From contig CAJTQP010000006.1 in the NCBI GenBank assembly GCA_910578575.1, positions 1 to 55,616 on the forward strand: a DNA stretch of 55,616 nucleotides. Reading direction: 5' to 3'. Of the stretch, positions 16,365-25,341 are shown in pieces (position 1 is the first letter of the stretch; each line of letters starts with the position of its first letter). The translations under genes and the position numbers were made by a program. Origin of the DNA: an uncultured Oscillospiraceae bacterium. GTDB taxonomy: Bacteria; Bacillota; Clostridia; Oscillospirales; Oscillospiraceae. A model generated the notes under the pieces. The model made no database searches. It saw nothing but the letters and a program-made list of their open reading frames with translations, and had not been told where the DNA came from.

Positions 16365-17429
16365 TTGCAACACACCAAAGAGTGCCAGGGACCGGCCGCC
16401 CTGGCCCAGGGCTTTCGCTGCCTGCTTGTGTGGGCGGTGGCTTTGATGACTGCCCTCTCCCTCTCCCCCAGCGCCAAGGCCGCCGGGGAGACCCAATATG
16501 TGATCCCGCTGGGCCAGGCAGTGGGGATCAAGCTGTTCTCCCAGGGGGTGTTGGTGGTGGGGCTGTCCGACGTCACTACCCAGGAGGGCTTGGCCTCCCC
16601 GGCCAAGGCCTGCGGCCTCCAGGAGGGGGACGTGATCACACACATCGACGGCGCCCAGGTCAGCTCCATTGAAGAAGTCCAGGCCATTTTACAGGATGCC
16701 CAGGGCAAGGAGCTGGAGCTGCAAGTCCTCCGGGACGAAGCGCCTCAGGAAGTGACCACCACAGCCGTCCAGTGCAGCACCGACGGGGCCTATAAGCTGG
16801 GGGCCTGGATCCGGGACTCCATGGCCGGCATCGGGACCCTGACCTTCGTGGACCCCAACAGCGGCCTCTTCGGCACCCTGGGCCACGGCATCAACGACGT
16901 GGACACCTCAGTGCTCATGAAGCTCCAGACCGGAGCCATCACGCCCGCCAGCGTGGCCAGCGTGGTGAAGGGCATGGACGGGAAGCCAGGGGAGCTGCGG
17001 GGCAGCTTCTCCACCCAGGAGGACCTGGGGACCCTCTTTGCCAACACGGAACAGGGGGTCTTTGGCCACCTGAAAAACCCCGCCGGCTTCTCCGGGACCG
17101 CCCTGCCAGTGGCGGAGCCCGCCGCAGTCCACACGGGGCAGGCCACCATTCTTGCCAATATTGTTGGCGATACGGTGGAGGAATATTCCGTGGAGATCTT
17201 GAAAGTCTACGACAGCGCCACAGATACCCGTGACCTGATGCTCCAAGTCACCGACCCCAGGCTGTTGGAAAAAACCGGCGGCATCGTCCAGGGGATGAGC
17301 GGTTCCCCCATCCTCCAGGACGGCAAGCTGGTGGGGGCTGTGACCCACGTGCTCATCGACCACGCCGACCGGGGCTATGGCATCTTCGCCCAGCACATGC
17401 TGGACGCCGCCCAGAAGGTGGAAGCCTAA
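16365..17429 (+). CDS. spoIVB: Stage IV sporulation protein B, S55 serine peptidase
   Basis: SpoIVB is the forespore-secreted protease that triggers pro-sigma-K processing in the mother cell. Visible are one N-terminal membrane/signal segment (CLLVWAVALMTALSLS), a PDZ domain (AVGIKLFSQGVLVVGLSDV ... LQEGDVITHIDGAQV), and the S55 domain with GTLGHGIND (catalytic His) and GMSGSPILQDGKLVGAVTHVL (catalytic Ser). I chose TTG 16365 because GGGGGTGATC lies just upstream; in-frame ATGs at 16275 and 16305 have weak sites. In Bacillus and many Clostridia spo0A follows directly; here it does not. Confidence 0.93.
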   Translation: MQHTKECQGPAALAQGFRCLLVWAVALMTALSLSPSAKAAGETQYVIPLGQAVGIKLFSQGVLVVGLSDVTTQEGLASPAKACGLQEGDVITHIDGAQVSSIEEVQAILQDAQGKELELQVLRDEAPQEVTTTAVQCSTDGAYKLGAWIRDSMAGIGTLTFVDPNSGLFGTLGHGINDVDTSVLMKLQTGAITPASVASVVKGMDGKPGELRGSFSTQEDLGTLFANTEQGVFGHLKNPAGFSGTALPVAEPAAVHTGQATILANIVGDTVEEYSVEILKVYDSATDTRDLMLQVTDPRLLEKTGGIVQGMSGSPILQDGKLVGAVTHVLIDHADRGYGIFAQHMLDAAQKVEA

Positions 17430-17434
17430 GCCCA

Positions 17435-17466
17435 ACTGCCGCCGCCCCAGCTCGGACGGCGGCAGT
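17435..17466 (+). terminator. Hairpin after spoIVB
   Basis: A perfect 10-bp stem (ACTGCCGCCG / CGGCGGCAGT) with a 12-nt loop, no T-tract. Probable transcript end or 3' stabiliser for spoIVB. Confidence 0.55.
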
Positions 17467-17480
17467 ACATAGAAAAGCCC

Positions 17481-17509
17481 TTGCAATCCCTCCCGCCCCT
17501 GGATATAAT
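17481..17509 (+). promoter_or_regulatory. Sigma-A promoter of the two-component operon
   Basis: TTGCAA and TATAAT with a 17-bp spacer, about 30 bp before the response regulator start. It is one of the best promoter matches in the window and suggests appreciable basal expression of the regulators. Confidence 0.75.
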
Positions 17510-17539
17510 CCAACTATGGACTGGAAGGAGAGAACCCAG

Positions 17540-18226
17540 ATGAAACAGATTTTTTTGGTGGAGGACGACCGGGAGATCGCCAAAAACCTCACCCGCTTAT
17601 TGGAAACCGAGGGCTTTTCCGTCCGCCACGCCCCCACCCAGGCAGAGGCCGTCCAGCTGCTGGGCCAGGAGACGTTCGACCTGGCCCTGGTGGACATCTC
17701 CCTCCCCGACGGCAACGGCTTCACCGTCTGCACCCAAATCAAACAGGCCCAAACCATCCCCGTCCTCTTCCTCACCGCCTCTGGGGACGAGGCCAGCGTG
17801 GTGACAGGGCTGAACATAGGGGCGGACGACTACATTACAAAGCCCTTCCGCCCCAGGGAGCTCCTGGCCCGGATCGGCGCGGCCCTGCGGAAAGCGGGAC
17901 AGGTCCCCGCCGTCTTTACCATCCAAAACCTGACTGTGGATATGGTCAACGGCCTGGTGAAAAAAGAAGGGCGGGAGCTGTTCCTCTCCCCCCTGGAATA
18001 CCGCCTGCTCCTGCTGTTCATCAACAACCCCAAAACCATCCTCACCCGCGACCGGCTGCTGGACGAGCTCTGGGATGCGGCAGGGGAATTCGTGAATGAC
18101 AACACCCTCACCGTCTACATCAAGCGCCTGCGGGAGAAGATCGAGGACGACCCGGCCTCCCCCCAGATCATCCGCACCGTCCGGGGCACCGGCTACCGCC
18201 TGGGAGAACGCCATGCTGCGCAATAG
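17540..18226 (+). CDS. OmpR/PhoB-family response regulator
   Basis: A 228-aa regulator. The receiver domain (residues 1-115) has acidic residues EDD at 8-10, the phospho-acceptor Asp at about 52 (LVDISLPDGNG) and the conserved Lys in ITKPFRPREL. The C-terminal winged helix spans about 130-225 (SPLEYRLLLLFINNP ... YIKRLREKIEDDP ... IRTVRGTGYRL). ATG 17540 follows AAGGAGAG. It overlaps the kinase start, which implies coupled translation. Context predicts regulation of the downstream ABC transporter. Confidence 0.93.
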   Translation: MKQIFLVEDDREIAKNLTRLLETEGFSVRHAPTQAEAVQLLGQETFDLALVDISLPDGNGFTVCTQIKQAQTIPVLFLTASGDEASVVTGLNIGADDYITKPFRPRELLARIGAALRKAGQVPAVFTIQNLTVDMVNGLVKKEGRELFLSPLEYRLLLLFINNPKTILTRDRLLDELWDAAGEFVNDNTLTVYIKRLREKIEDDPASPQIIRTVRGTGYRLGERHAAQ

Positions 18227-19208
18227 AGAACTGCGGCAGCTGGCCCTGCTCTCTGCCGCCCTGGCCCTGGTGGCCGGGAGTCTGGGCTTCGCCCTCCAAC
18301 CGGCGGCGGGGCTGCTGGCCCTGGGCACCGCCGCCGCCTTTGCCGGGCTCTTCTGGGCCTACACCGCCGCCCGCTACCGGCGCATTGCCGAAATCTCCCT
18401 GGAAATCGACCGGGTGCTCCACGGGGCAGAGGACCTGGTCATCGGCAGCAGCGAGGAAGGAGAGCTTTCCATTTTGGAACACGAGGTCAACAAAATGACC
18501 CTGCGCATCCGGGAGCAAAACGACGCCCTCCGCCGGGAAAAGGCCCACCTGGCCGACTCCCTGGCGGATATCGCCCACCAGCTTCGCACGCCCCTCACCT
18601 CCGCCAACCTGATCCTCTCCCTATTGAAAAACGATCCCAGTGAGGCAGAGCGCCGGGCCCTGCTCCGGGATGCCCAGGGGGCCTTTGCCCAAATGGACTG
18701 GCTGCTGAACGCCCTCTTAAAGCTCTCCCGCCTGGACGCGGGGATCGTCAGCTTTCAGCGGGTGCCGGTGGAGGTGGCGGAACTGCTCCAGACCGCCCTG
18801 CGCCCCTTCCTCATCCCCCTGGAGCTCCACGATATCCACCTGACCATGGATGTCCCCCTAGGAGTACAAATCCTGGGGGACCAGGCCTGGCTGGCGGAGG
18901 CCTTGGGGAATGTGCTGAAAAACTGCGTGGAAAAGGCCGGGGAGCACGGGGCCCTCCACATCGCCTGCCAAGACACCCTGCTCTATACCCAGCTCACCCT
19001 CCACGACAGCGGCCAGGGCATCTCCCCGGAGGACTTGCCCTTCCTCTTTGAACGCTTCTACCGGGGCAAGGATGCCGGGGCCACCGGCTATGGCATCGGC
19101 CTGGCCCTGAGCAAAACCATCCTCACCCGCCAGGGGGCCACCATCACCGCCAAGAACCATCCCCAAGGGGGTGCGCTCTTCCTCATTCGTTTCCCCAAGG
19201 ACCCCTAA
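18213..19208 (+). CDS. Intramembrane-sensing type histidine kinase
   Basis: A 331-aa kinase with two N-terminal membrane helices (about 10-28 and 32-50) joined by a very short loop, hence no extracellular sensor domain. The DHp H-box is DIAHQLRTPLT with His122, the N-box is LGNVLKNCVEKA, and the G boxes are DSGQGISPEDLPFLFERF and YGIGLALSKTIL. Small kinases of this type (BceS-like) usually sense through a partner ABC transporter rather than directly. The neighbouring ABC genes fit that model. Confidence 0.92.
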   Translation: MLRNRELRQLALLSAALALVAGSLGFALQPAAGLLALGTAAAFAGLFWAYTAARYRRIAEISLEIDRVLHGAEDLVIGSSEEGELSILEHEVNKMTLRIREQNDALRREKAHLADSLADIAHQLRTPLTSANLILSLLKNDPSEAERRALLRDAQGAFAQMDWLLNALLKLSRLDAGIVSFQRVPVEVAELLQTALRPFLIPLELHDIHLTMDVPLGVQILGDQAWLAEALGNVLKNCVEKAGEHGALHIACQDTLLYTQLTLHDSGQGISPEDLPFLFERFYRGKDAGATGYGIGLALSKTILTRQGATITAKNHPQGGALFLIRFPKDP

Positions 19209-19209
19209 A

Positions 19210-19263
19210 GTGACGGTTCTCTCACCGAAACGTCACGGAGATGTCAGGGAAATCCTGTAGTAT
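19210..19263 (+). promoter_or_regulatory. Putative response-regulator box and promoter of the ABC genes
   Basis: GTGACG (19210) and CGTCAC (19231) form an inverted pair. CGTCAC and TGTCAG (19242) then form a direct repeat 11 bp apart. A -10-like TAGTAT follows at 19258, 10 bp after the second half-site. This is the geometry of pho-box-type sites, where an OmpR/PhoB regulator replaces a -35 element, so the adjacent response regulator probably activates here. Confidence 0.55.
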
Positions 19264-19296
19264 ATGGGCAGACCCAACGAAAAGGAGGCTCATATC

Positions 19297-19986
19297 ATGG
19301 AATTTTTACGTGTGGAAAACCTGTGCAAGGTCTATGGCCAGGAGGGAAACCAGGTCACAGCCTTAGACCACGTGACCCTCAGCGTCAACAAGGGGGAGTT
19401 CACCGCCATCATCGGCTCCTCCGGCTCTGGCAAGTCCACCCTGCTCCACATCATCGGCGGGGTGGATATCCCCACCAGTGGGAAGGTGTATCTGGACGGC
19501 CAGGACGTCTATGCCCAGAGCAAGGAAAAGCTGGCCATCTTCCGCCGGCGGCAGGTGGGGATGATCTACCAGTTCCACAACCTCATCCCCACCCTGAACG
19601 TGGTGGAGAACATCACCCTGCCCATCCTCATGGACCGCCGCCGGGTAAACCGGGAGCGCCTGGAGGACCTGTTGCAGCTCCTGGGGCTTCAGGACCGCCG
19701 GACCCACCTGCCCAACCAGCTCTCCGGAGGCCAACAGCAGCGGGTGGCCATCGGCCGGGCCCTGATGAACGCCCCAGCGGTGATGCTGGCCGACGAGCCC
19801 ACCGGCAGCCTGGACAGCCGCAACAGCCATGAGATCCTTCGCCTGTTGAAGGAGAGCCAGCGGCGCTACCGGCAAACCCTGCTCCTGGTCACCCACGACG
19901 AGAACATCGCTCTCCAGGCGGACCGCATCCTCACCGTCTCCGACGGCCGGGTGGTCCGGGACGAAAGGCAGGTGCTCCCCAGATGA
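19297..19986 (+). CDS. ABC transporter ATP-binding protein (MacB/BceA type)
   Basis: A 229-aa ATPase with Walker A GSSGSGKSTLLHIIGG, Q-loop region (YQFHNLIPTLNVVENI), signature LSGGQQQRVAIGRALMNAP, Walker B VMLADEPTGSLDS and a final H-loop (LLVTHDENIALQADRI). This subfamily drives FtsX-type permeases for export or removal of antimicrobial peptides. AAAGGAGG precedes ATG 19297. It overlaps the permease start by 4 nt. Confidence 0.95.
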   Translation: MEFLRVENLCKVYGQEGNQVTALDHVTLSVNKGEFTAIIGSSGSGKSTLLHIIGGVDIPTSGKVYLDGQDVYAQSKEKLAIFRRRQVGMIYQFHNLIPTLNVVENITLPILMDRRRVNRERLEDLLQLLGLQDRRTHLPNQLSGGQQQRVAIGRALMNAPAVMLADEPTGSLDSRNSHEILRLLKESQRRYRQTLLLVTHDENIALQADRILTVSDGRVVRDERQVLPR

Positions 19987-22556
19987 ATGTCTTTCATAAA
20001 GTGGCCTTTCAGGGCCTGCGCAAGAGCCCAGGCCGCACCTTTGTCACCATCCTGGGTGTGATACTCTCCGCCGCCATGATTACGGCGGTGTGTACCTTCG
20101 GCGTCTCCCTACTGCGCTACATGGCCGAGGGTGCGGCGGTGGAGTACGGCGGCTGGCATGCAGCCTTTCTTGACGTCCCTGCCGACTTCGCCCAGGCGCG
20201 CAGCAGGGACCCAGAGATCTCCCAGACCGCCGTCCTGGAAAATCTGGGGGTGGCCCCGCTGGAAGCTCCCCAGAACCCCAAAAAGCCCTACCTCATCCTC
20301 TGCGGTTATGACCAAACGGCCTTTGCCGATCTGCCCATCCAGCTCATTGCCGGACGTCTGCCGGAAAACAGTGGGGAAGTGGTGGTCTCCGCTGCCGCCA
20401 TGACCGATGGCGCCCTCCATCTGTCCGTGGGGGATACCCTCAGCCTCTCCACTGGCAGCCGCAGCCTGGACGGCCAGGGCCTTGGCAATTACACCGCCTA
20501 TCAGGAGGAGGAGCAGTTCCTGCCCCAGGCAACCCACAGCTACACCGTGGTGGGGCTTTGCCGCACCCCCAGCTACCTGCGCAGCGCCCCCGGCTATCCC
20601 CTCATCACCACGGCGGATCACGCCCCCCTCTCCGACAACTGCTCCGTGTTCCTCACCCTCCAGCAGCCCTATGGGCTCCACGGCTACCTGGACCGGGCCG
20701 CCCAGGGCCAGCACGTCATCCAGAACGACGAGGTCCTGCGCTTCATGGGCCTGTCCAACGACAAGCTCTTCACCTCCCTGCTCCTGGCCGTGGGGGGCGT
20801 GGTCCTGGCCATCATCATGCTGGGCTCCGTCTTTCTCATCCACAACGCCTTCAGCATCTCCCTCAACGAGCGCACCCATCAACTGGGTATCCTCATGTCC
20901 GTGGGGGCCACCGCCAAGCAGCTGCGCAGCTCCGTCCTCTTCGAGGGCCTGTGTATCGGCATAGTGGGCATCCCCCTAGGAATCCTCCTGGGGCTGGCGG
21001 CCATGGAGGGGGTCTTGCTGCTGGTGGCGGAGCATTTTGAGAGCTTTATGTATGAGGGCGTGGACCTCACCCTAGTCCCCGCTCCCCCGGTGCTGGCGTT
21101 GGCGGCTCTGGTGAGCCTGCTCACCATCCTACTCTCCGCCTATGTCCCCGCCCGGAAAGCCTCCAACACCCCAGTCATGGACTGCATCCGCCAGACCGGA
21201 GAGTTAAAGGTGGAGGCCACGGCCATGCGCACCTCCCGCCTGTTCCAGCGGCTCTACGGCTTGGAAGGGGACCTGGCCCTAAAAAATTTCAAGCGGAACA
21301 AGAAGCGTTACCGCAGCATTATCCTCTCCTTAGTCCTCAGCGTGGTGCTGTTCATTTCCACCAGCGCCTTTGCCCAGGACTTGAAACAGGCCTCGGAAAT
21401 GGCCAACGTAGCCACCTCCTTCGACATCAGCCTCACTGTGGCGGAGGATATGGACCAGCAGGAATTGCTGTCCCTCCTGGACGCCACCAAAAGCGTCCAG
21501 GGCATCACCAGCGCCAGCTATGAGGAAATGGTCCCCTGCGCCATCCACCTGGACCCCCAGCTCCTTTCCCCGGACTACCTAGCCAGCGAAGATGCCGCCC
21601 AGGACGGCCAGCTGATTCTCTTTCTCCTTTTCCTGGACGACCAGAGCTTCCAGCAGCTTTTGTTGGAAAACAACCTGTCCGCCGGGGACTATACCGGGGA
21701 GAGCGGCAAGCTCCTGACCATCGCCAAGAGGAATCCCCAGCTGAACCGCATCCTGGCCCCGGAGGAATTTCCCGACCTGTTCACGGTCTCCTCCCTGACA
21801 CTCCCGCTCTCCCCCATCACCCAGTCGGCCCCAGAGGGGGCGGAGGGGCCCACGATGACCCTGGATCTGCAAAATTTCCTTCTGCCGGACAGCCCCGGTA
21901 CCTTGAGCAGCAGTCCTATCATCCAAGAGGGCTACATCATGACCGCCGTGGCTCCCCTCTCCCAAAAGGCCCAGCTGGTCCCCCCGGACGCCCAGGCCAG
22001 CGCCAAAGGGCTCACCTACTGCTCCGACACCCCCGCCCAGTCCACCAAGGCCCTCCAAGCCCTGGTGATGGACCAGGGCATCCGCAGCAACTACCTGCTG
22101 CTGAACCTGGACAAGGCCATCGAGACCAATCAAAGCATGATGTTCATTGCCAACGTGTTCGCCTACGTCTTTATCGTGATGATCTCCCTCATCGCCGTGG
22201 CCAACGTGTTCAACACCATCTCCACCAACATCAAGCTCCGGCGGCGGGAGCTGGCCATGCTCCGCTCGGTGGGCATGGCAGAGGGGGATTTCCAAAAGAT
22301 GATGAATTTTGAATGCTTCTTCTATGGCCTGCGGGCCCTGCTCTTGGGCATTCCCCTCTCTCTGCTGCTCTCCTGGGTCATCTACTGGTTCTTCACTGCC
22401 GGAGGCGCCGATGACCTCAGCTTCCAGCTCCCCTGGGCCAGCGTGGCCATCAGCATTGGCGCGGTGTTCCTGGTGGTGTTCATCACCATGCTGTACGCGG
22501 TGCGCCAGTTGAAGAAGGAGAATATCATCGATGCCATGCGGGATGAGTTGACCTAA
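19983..22556 (+). CDS. FtsX-type ABC transporter permease
   Basis: An 857-aa permease. It has an N-terminal membrane helix (FVTILGVILSAAMITAVC), a large extracytoplasmic domain (about 45-255), an FtsX core of three helices (about 258-400), then a duplicated arrangement: helix near 440-460, second extracellular domain, and three C-terminal helices (about 725-850, LRRRELAMLRSVGM). The double layout suits detoxification permeases of the BceB/MacB superfamily. It forms a module with the ATPase, kinase and regulator. The peptide ligand is unknown. Confidence 0.92.
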   Translation: MNVFHKVAFQGLRKSPGRTFVTILGVILSAAMITAVCTFGVSLLRYMAEGAAVEYGGWHAAFLDVPADFAQARSRDPEISQTAVLENLGVAPLEAPQNPKKPYLILCGYDQTAFADLPIQLIAGRLPENSGEVVVSAAAMTDGALHLSVGDTLSLSTGSRSLDGQGLGNYTAYQEEEQFLPQATHSYTVVGLCRTPSYLRSAPGYPLITTADHAPLSDNCSVFLTLQQPYGLHGYLDRAAQGQHVIQNDEVLRFMGLSNDKLFTSLLLAVGGVVLAIIMLGSVFLIHNAFSISLNERTHQLGILMSVGATAKQLRSSVLFEGLCIGIVGIPLGILLGLAAMEGVLLLVAEHFESFMYEGVDLTLVPAPPVLALAALVSLLTILLSAYVPARKASNTPVMDCIRQTGELKVEATAMRTSRLFQRLYGLEGDLALKNFKRNKKRYRSIILSLVLSVVLFISTSAFAQDLKQASEMANVATSFDISLTVAEDMDQQELLSLLDATKSVQGITSASYEEMVPCAIHLDPQLLSPDYLASEDAAQDGQLILFLLFLDDQSFQQLLLENNLSAGDYTGESGKLLTIAKRNPQLNRILAPEEFPDLFTVSSLTLPLSPITQSAPEGAEGPTMTLDLQNFLLPDSPGTLSSSPIIQEGYIMTAVAPLSQKAQLVPPDAQASAKGLTYCSDTPAQSTKALQALVMDQGIRSNYLLLNLDKAIETNQSMMFIANVFAYVFIVMISLIAVANVFNTISTNIKLRRRELAMLRSVGMAEGDFQKMMNFECFFYGLRALLLGIPLSLLLSWVIYWFFTAGGADDLSFQLPWASVAISIGAVFLVVFITMLYAVRQLKKENIIDAMRDELT

Positions 22557-22576
22557 GGCACCGGCCCCATTCCCCC

Positions 22577-22605
22577 TTGCCCTTCCCTCCATTTCGGCGT
22601 ATAAT
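22577..22605 (+). promoter_or_regulatory. Sigma-A promoter of the DUF4317 gene
   Basis: TTGCCC and TATAAT separated by 17 bp, about 50 bp before ATG 22657. Confidence 0.65.
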
Positions 22606-22656
22606 AGTGCCCACTGGGCCGGAACACGGCCAATCTTTCCAACGCTTGAGGTACCT

Positions 22657-23823
22657 ATGAATCAAAAAGAAATCAGTGAACTGCGCCGCCGCTTCCGTCC
22701 GGAAAAAAGCGGCATCAGCCGGGTCTATGGCTGCTACGTCAACGGCGGCCGGGAAATCATCTCGGAGCTGGATGTGTCCCTGGGCATCGCCACCCAGGAG
22801 GAGGCGGAAAAATACCTGGGTTTTTTGAAAAAAGCCCTCTCCGGGGCCCTGGGCAAGAATCTGGTGGACATTGTGTTCACCACCCAACAGGTCATGGACA
22901 GCGACGAGCACCGCCTCCTCTCCGCCCTGCGGGACTCGGAACTCCAAGACCCGGAGGTGCGGCAGCAGTTTTACCGCAAGGTCATCGAGACCCTGAACAT
23001 GGAGGACAGCAACTATCTCATCCTCCTGGCCCACGACCGCTATGACGTGCCCTACCGGGGCCACGACGACAGCCTCCAGGCCGACGCCTCGGACCAGGTG
23101 TTCTCCTACGTCGTCTGCTGCATCTGCCCGGTGAAGGACGCCAAGCCCCAGTTGAGCTACTGCGCCAAGGAGCGGGAATTCCACAACCGCACCACGGGGC
23201 AGGTGGTGTCGCCCCCGGAGTTGGGCTTCCTCTTCCCCGCCTTTGACGACCGGGCCGCCAATCTTTACAATGCCCTGTACTATGCCCGCAACCCCGACGA
23301 GCTCCACCAGGAGTTGATTGACGGGCTCTTCCACACGGAAGCCCCCATGTCCGCCGCCCAGCAGAAGGAGGCCTTTCAGTCCGCACTAGGGGAGGCTTTG
23401 GGGGAGGCTTGCAGCTATGAGGTGGTGCAGGCGGTCCATGAGCAGTTGCGGGAGCGCATCCAGCAGCACAAGGAAAGCAAGGACCCGGAGCCTTTAGGGG
23501 TATCTGTGGACGAGGTGAGCCGGGTGCTGCAAAACTGCGGGGTGGCCCAGAGCCAGGTCAGTGAGTTCAAGCTCTACTGCGACCAGGAGTTTGGTGCCGG
23601 GGCGGCCCTGAGCCCCGCCAACCTCATCGACAGCAAGAAGTTCCAGCTCTCCACCCCGGAGGTGAAGGTCATCGTGGACCCGGAGAGCAGTTACCTGGTG
23701 GAGACCCGCATCATCCAGGGACGAAAATACATCCTCATCCCCGCCGACAGCGGTGTGGAGGTGAACGGGGTCAGCATCGACATCTCAGATCCAGACGCAG
23801 AACCGCCCAGCGCAGCCAACTAG
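22657..23823 (+). CDS. DUF4317 family protein
   Basis: A 388-aa soluble protein that begins MNQKEISELRRRFRPEK, with GCYVNGGREIISELD, typical of the DUF4317 family found across Clostridia. It has no signal peptide or membrane helix. The central part contains HDRYDVPYRGHDD and CCICPVKDAK; the C-terminus carries KVIVDPESSYLVETRIIQGRKYILIPAD, a sheet-rich segment. Function is unknown. It is monocistronic, bounded by its own promoter and a terminator overlapping its 3' end. Confidence 0.85.
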   Translation: MNQKEISELRRRFRPEKSGISRVYGCYVNGGREIISELDVSLGIATQEEAEKYLGFLKKALSGALGKNLVDIVFTTQQVMDSDEHRLLSALRDSELQDPEVRQQFYRKVIETLNMEDSNYLILLAHDRYDVPYRGHDDSLQADASDQVFSYVVCCICPVKDAKPQLSYCAKEREFHNRTTGQVVSPPELGFLFPAFDDRAANLYNALYYARNPDELHQELIDGLFHTEAPMSAAQQKEAFQSALGEALGEACSYEVVQAVHEQLRERIQQHKESKDPEPLGVSVDEVSRVLQNCGVAQSQVSEFKLYCDQEFGAGAALSPANLIDSKKFQLSTPEVKVIVDPESSYLVETRIIQGRKYILIPADSGVEVNGVSIDISDPDAEPPSAAN

Positions 23824-23848
23824 GCTCCGCTGGGCGGTTTCTATTTTC
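23801..23848. terminator. Terminator between convergent DUF4317 and nadA
   Basis: A 12-bp perfect stem (AACCGCCCAGCG / CGCTGGGCGGTT) with a 15-nt loop, followed by TCTATTTT on the plus strand. The stem overlaps the last codons of the DUF4317 gene. Confidence 0.8.
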
Positions 23849-23862
23849 ATCAAGATATCCGG

Positions 23863-24780
23863 TCAGTTCCCCAATTCGATCATCCGGCGGATACACCGGC
23901 TGGCGCCGGACATCACGTCGTCGGACAGTTGGATCTCCTCGCCGCCGGTCCCCTGGATACAGCGATAGACATCCTCCAGGGTGGTGATGCGCATATCCGG
24001 GCAGGTCAGCCGGGACGAGAGAGGGTAGAAGCGCTTCTCCGGGCAGGCATATTGCAGGTGCTCCACAATGCTGATCTCTGTGCCGATGATGAATTCCTCC
24101 GCCTCAGACTGCTTGGCAAAGTCCATGATGGCCGTGGTGGAGCCCACAAAGTCCGCCGGAGCCACCACCTCCGGGCCGCATTCCGGGTGGACCAGCAACA
24201 GCGCCGCCGGGTGCAGGGCCTTGGCCCGGTCCACATCCTCCCGGCCCATGGCGGCGTGATGGGGGCAGCCGCCGTGCCAGAAGGCAAAGTGTTTCTCCGG
24301 CAGCTGCTGGGCCACATACCGCCCCAGGTTGGGGTCCGGGATGAACAGGATGTTCTCCTCCGGCATAGCCTTGCACACCTGCACCGCGGAGGAAGAGGTG
24401 ACGCACACGTCGCAGTGGGCCTTTAGGGCGGAGGTGGTGTTGATGTAGGCGGCCACCGCGTAGCCCGGATACTGCTGTTTCAGCTTCTCCAACTCCGCCA
24501 CCTCTAACTGCTCTGCCATGGGGCAGCCCGCCAGGGGGTTGGGCAAAAACACCCGCTTTTGGGGGGAGAGAAGCTTGCAGGTCTCCGCCATGAAACGCAC
24601 CCCGCACATCAGGATGGTCTGGTGGGGGTCCTTCTCCGCCTGGACGCTCAAGCCGTAGGAGTCCCCTACGTAGTCCGCCACCTCCAAAATGGGCTCGCTC
24701 TGGTAGGCGTGGGCCAGGATGCACACATCCTTCTCCTGCTTCAGGCGGAGGATTTCCGCCTGTAATTCCTGTACCTTCAT
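23863..24780 (-). CDS. nadA: Quinolinate synthase
   Basis: A 305-aa enzyme that condenses iminoaspartate with dihydroxyacetone phosphate to quinolinate using a [4Fe-4S] cluster. Motifs are ILAHAYQSEPILEVADYVGDSYGLS at the start, CGVRFMAET, VAAYINTTSALKAHCDVC, HPECGPEVVAPADFVGSTTAI and SRLTCPDMRITTLEDVY; three of these cysteines are expected cluster ligands. The start MKVQELQ is chosen by homology. It is the last gene of the nadB-nadC-niaR-nadA operon; this order puts the regulator between the enzymes. Confidence 0.95.
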   Translation of the reverse strand: MKVQELQAEILRLKQEKDVCILAHAYQSEPILEVADYVGDSYGLSVQAEKDPHQTILMCGVRFMAETCKLLSPQKRVFLPNPLAGCPMAEQLEVAELEKLKQQYPGYAVAAYINTTSALKAHCDVCVTSSSAVQVCKAMPEENILFIPDPNLGRYVAQQLPEKHFAFWHGGCPHHAAMGREDVDRAKALHPAALLLVHPECGPEVVAPADFVGSTTAIMDFAKQSEAEEFIIGTEISIVEHLQYACPEKRFYPLSSRLTCPDMRITTLEDVYRCIQGTGGEEIQLSDDVMSGASRCIRRMIELGN

Positions 24781-24787
24781 TGATGGT

Positions 24788-25318
24788 TCATCCTTTCTTT
24801 TCCCAGGCGCGGAAGGGGGCCAGCAGCCCCGCCTCCCCCAGCTTTTCCTCAATGGCATCCAGCCGTTTCGGATTGGCGGCTTCCACCAGATGATAGTGGT
24901 AACCGGCGGTGGCATTGCTCAGGAGGGTGGAGGTCCCGTCCTGCAACAGCGCCACGAATTCCTCGATGTCCTTGTGGGAGGAGATGTCCATGGGGGCCGT
25001 GATGCGGCCATAGACCCGGTGCTTGATGCTGACGTTCTTCACCCGCCCGCCGGAATCCACAATGGTTTTCAGCTCCCGGACCATATCATTTTCCTTATGA
25101 CAGACCTTGATCTCCCGTGCGCAGGCGTCCCGCTGGCCCATGAGATAGCCCCGGCAGGTGGAGATGATCTCCGGCGTCTGGGCCCGGATGACGGCGATGT
25201 CCTGCACGATGACTTGGCGGCTGACGTGAAACTGGGCGGCCAGCTCACTGGCGGTAACCGGTTCCGTCTCCCGCTCCAAAATGCCAAGGATCTGCTTCCG
25301 GCGATCGATTACGTTCAA
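24788..25318 (-). CDS. niaR: NiaR-type NAD biosynthesis repressor
   Basis: A 176-aa repressor with an N-terminal HTH_11 domain (RRKQILGILERETEPVTASELAAQFHVSRQVIVQDI) and a C-terminal 3H domain with conserved histidines (KVCHKEN, SIKHRVYG, ISSHKDIEEF), which binds nicotinic acid in the characterised family. It senses niacin and represses nad genes. TTG 25318 is the likely start because AAAGGAG lies 8 nt upstream; a GTG at 25336 is in frame but overlaps that site. Autoregulation through the operators before nadB is likely. Confidence 0.9.
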   Translation of the reverse strand: MNVIDRRKQILGILERETEPVTASELAAQFHVSRQVIVQDIAVIRAQTPEIISTCRGYLMGQRDACAREIKVCHKENDMVRELKTIVDSGGRVKNVSIKHRVYGRITAPMDISSHKDIEEFVALLQDGTSTLLSNATAGYHYHLVEAANPKRLDAIEEKLGEAGLLAPFRAWEKKG

Positions 25319-25341
25319 AGAAAAAACTCCTTTCACTCAGC

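Noticed and set aside
18096..18212. Longer start of the histidine kinase
   Set aside because: The extra 39 residues are a frameshifted reading of the response regulator gene. ATG 18213 has a ribosome binding site and begins before the first membrane helix.
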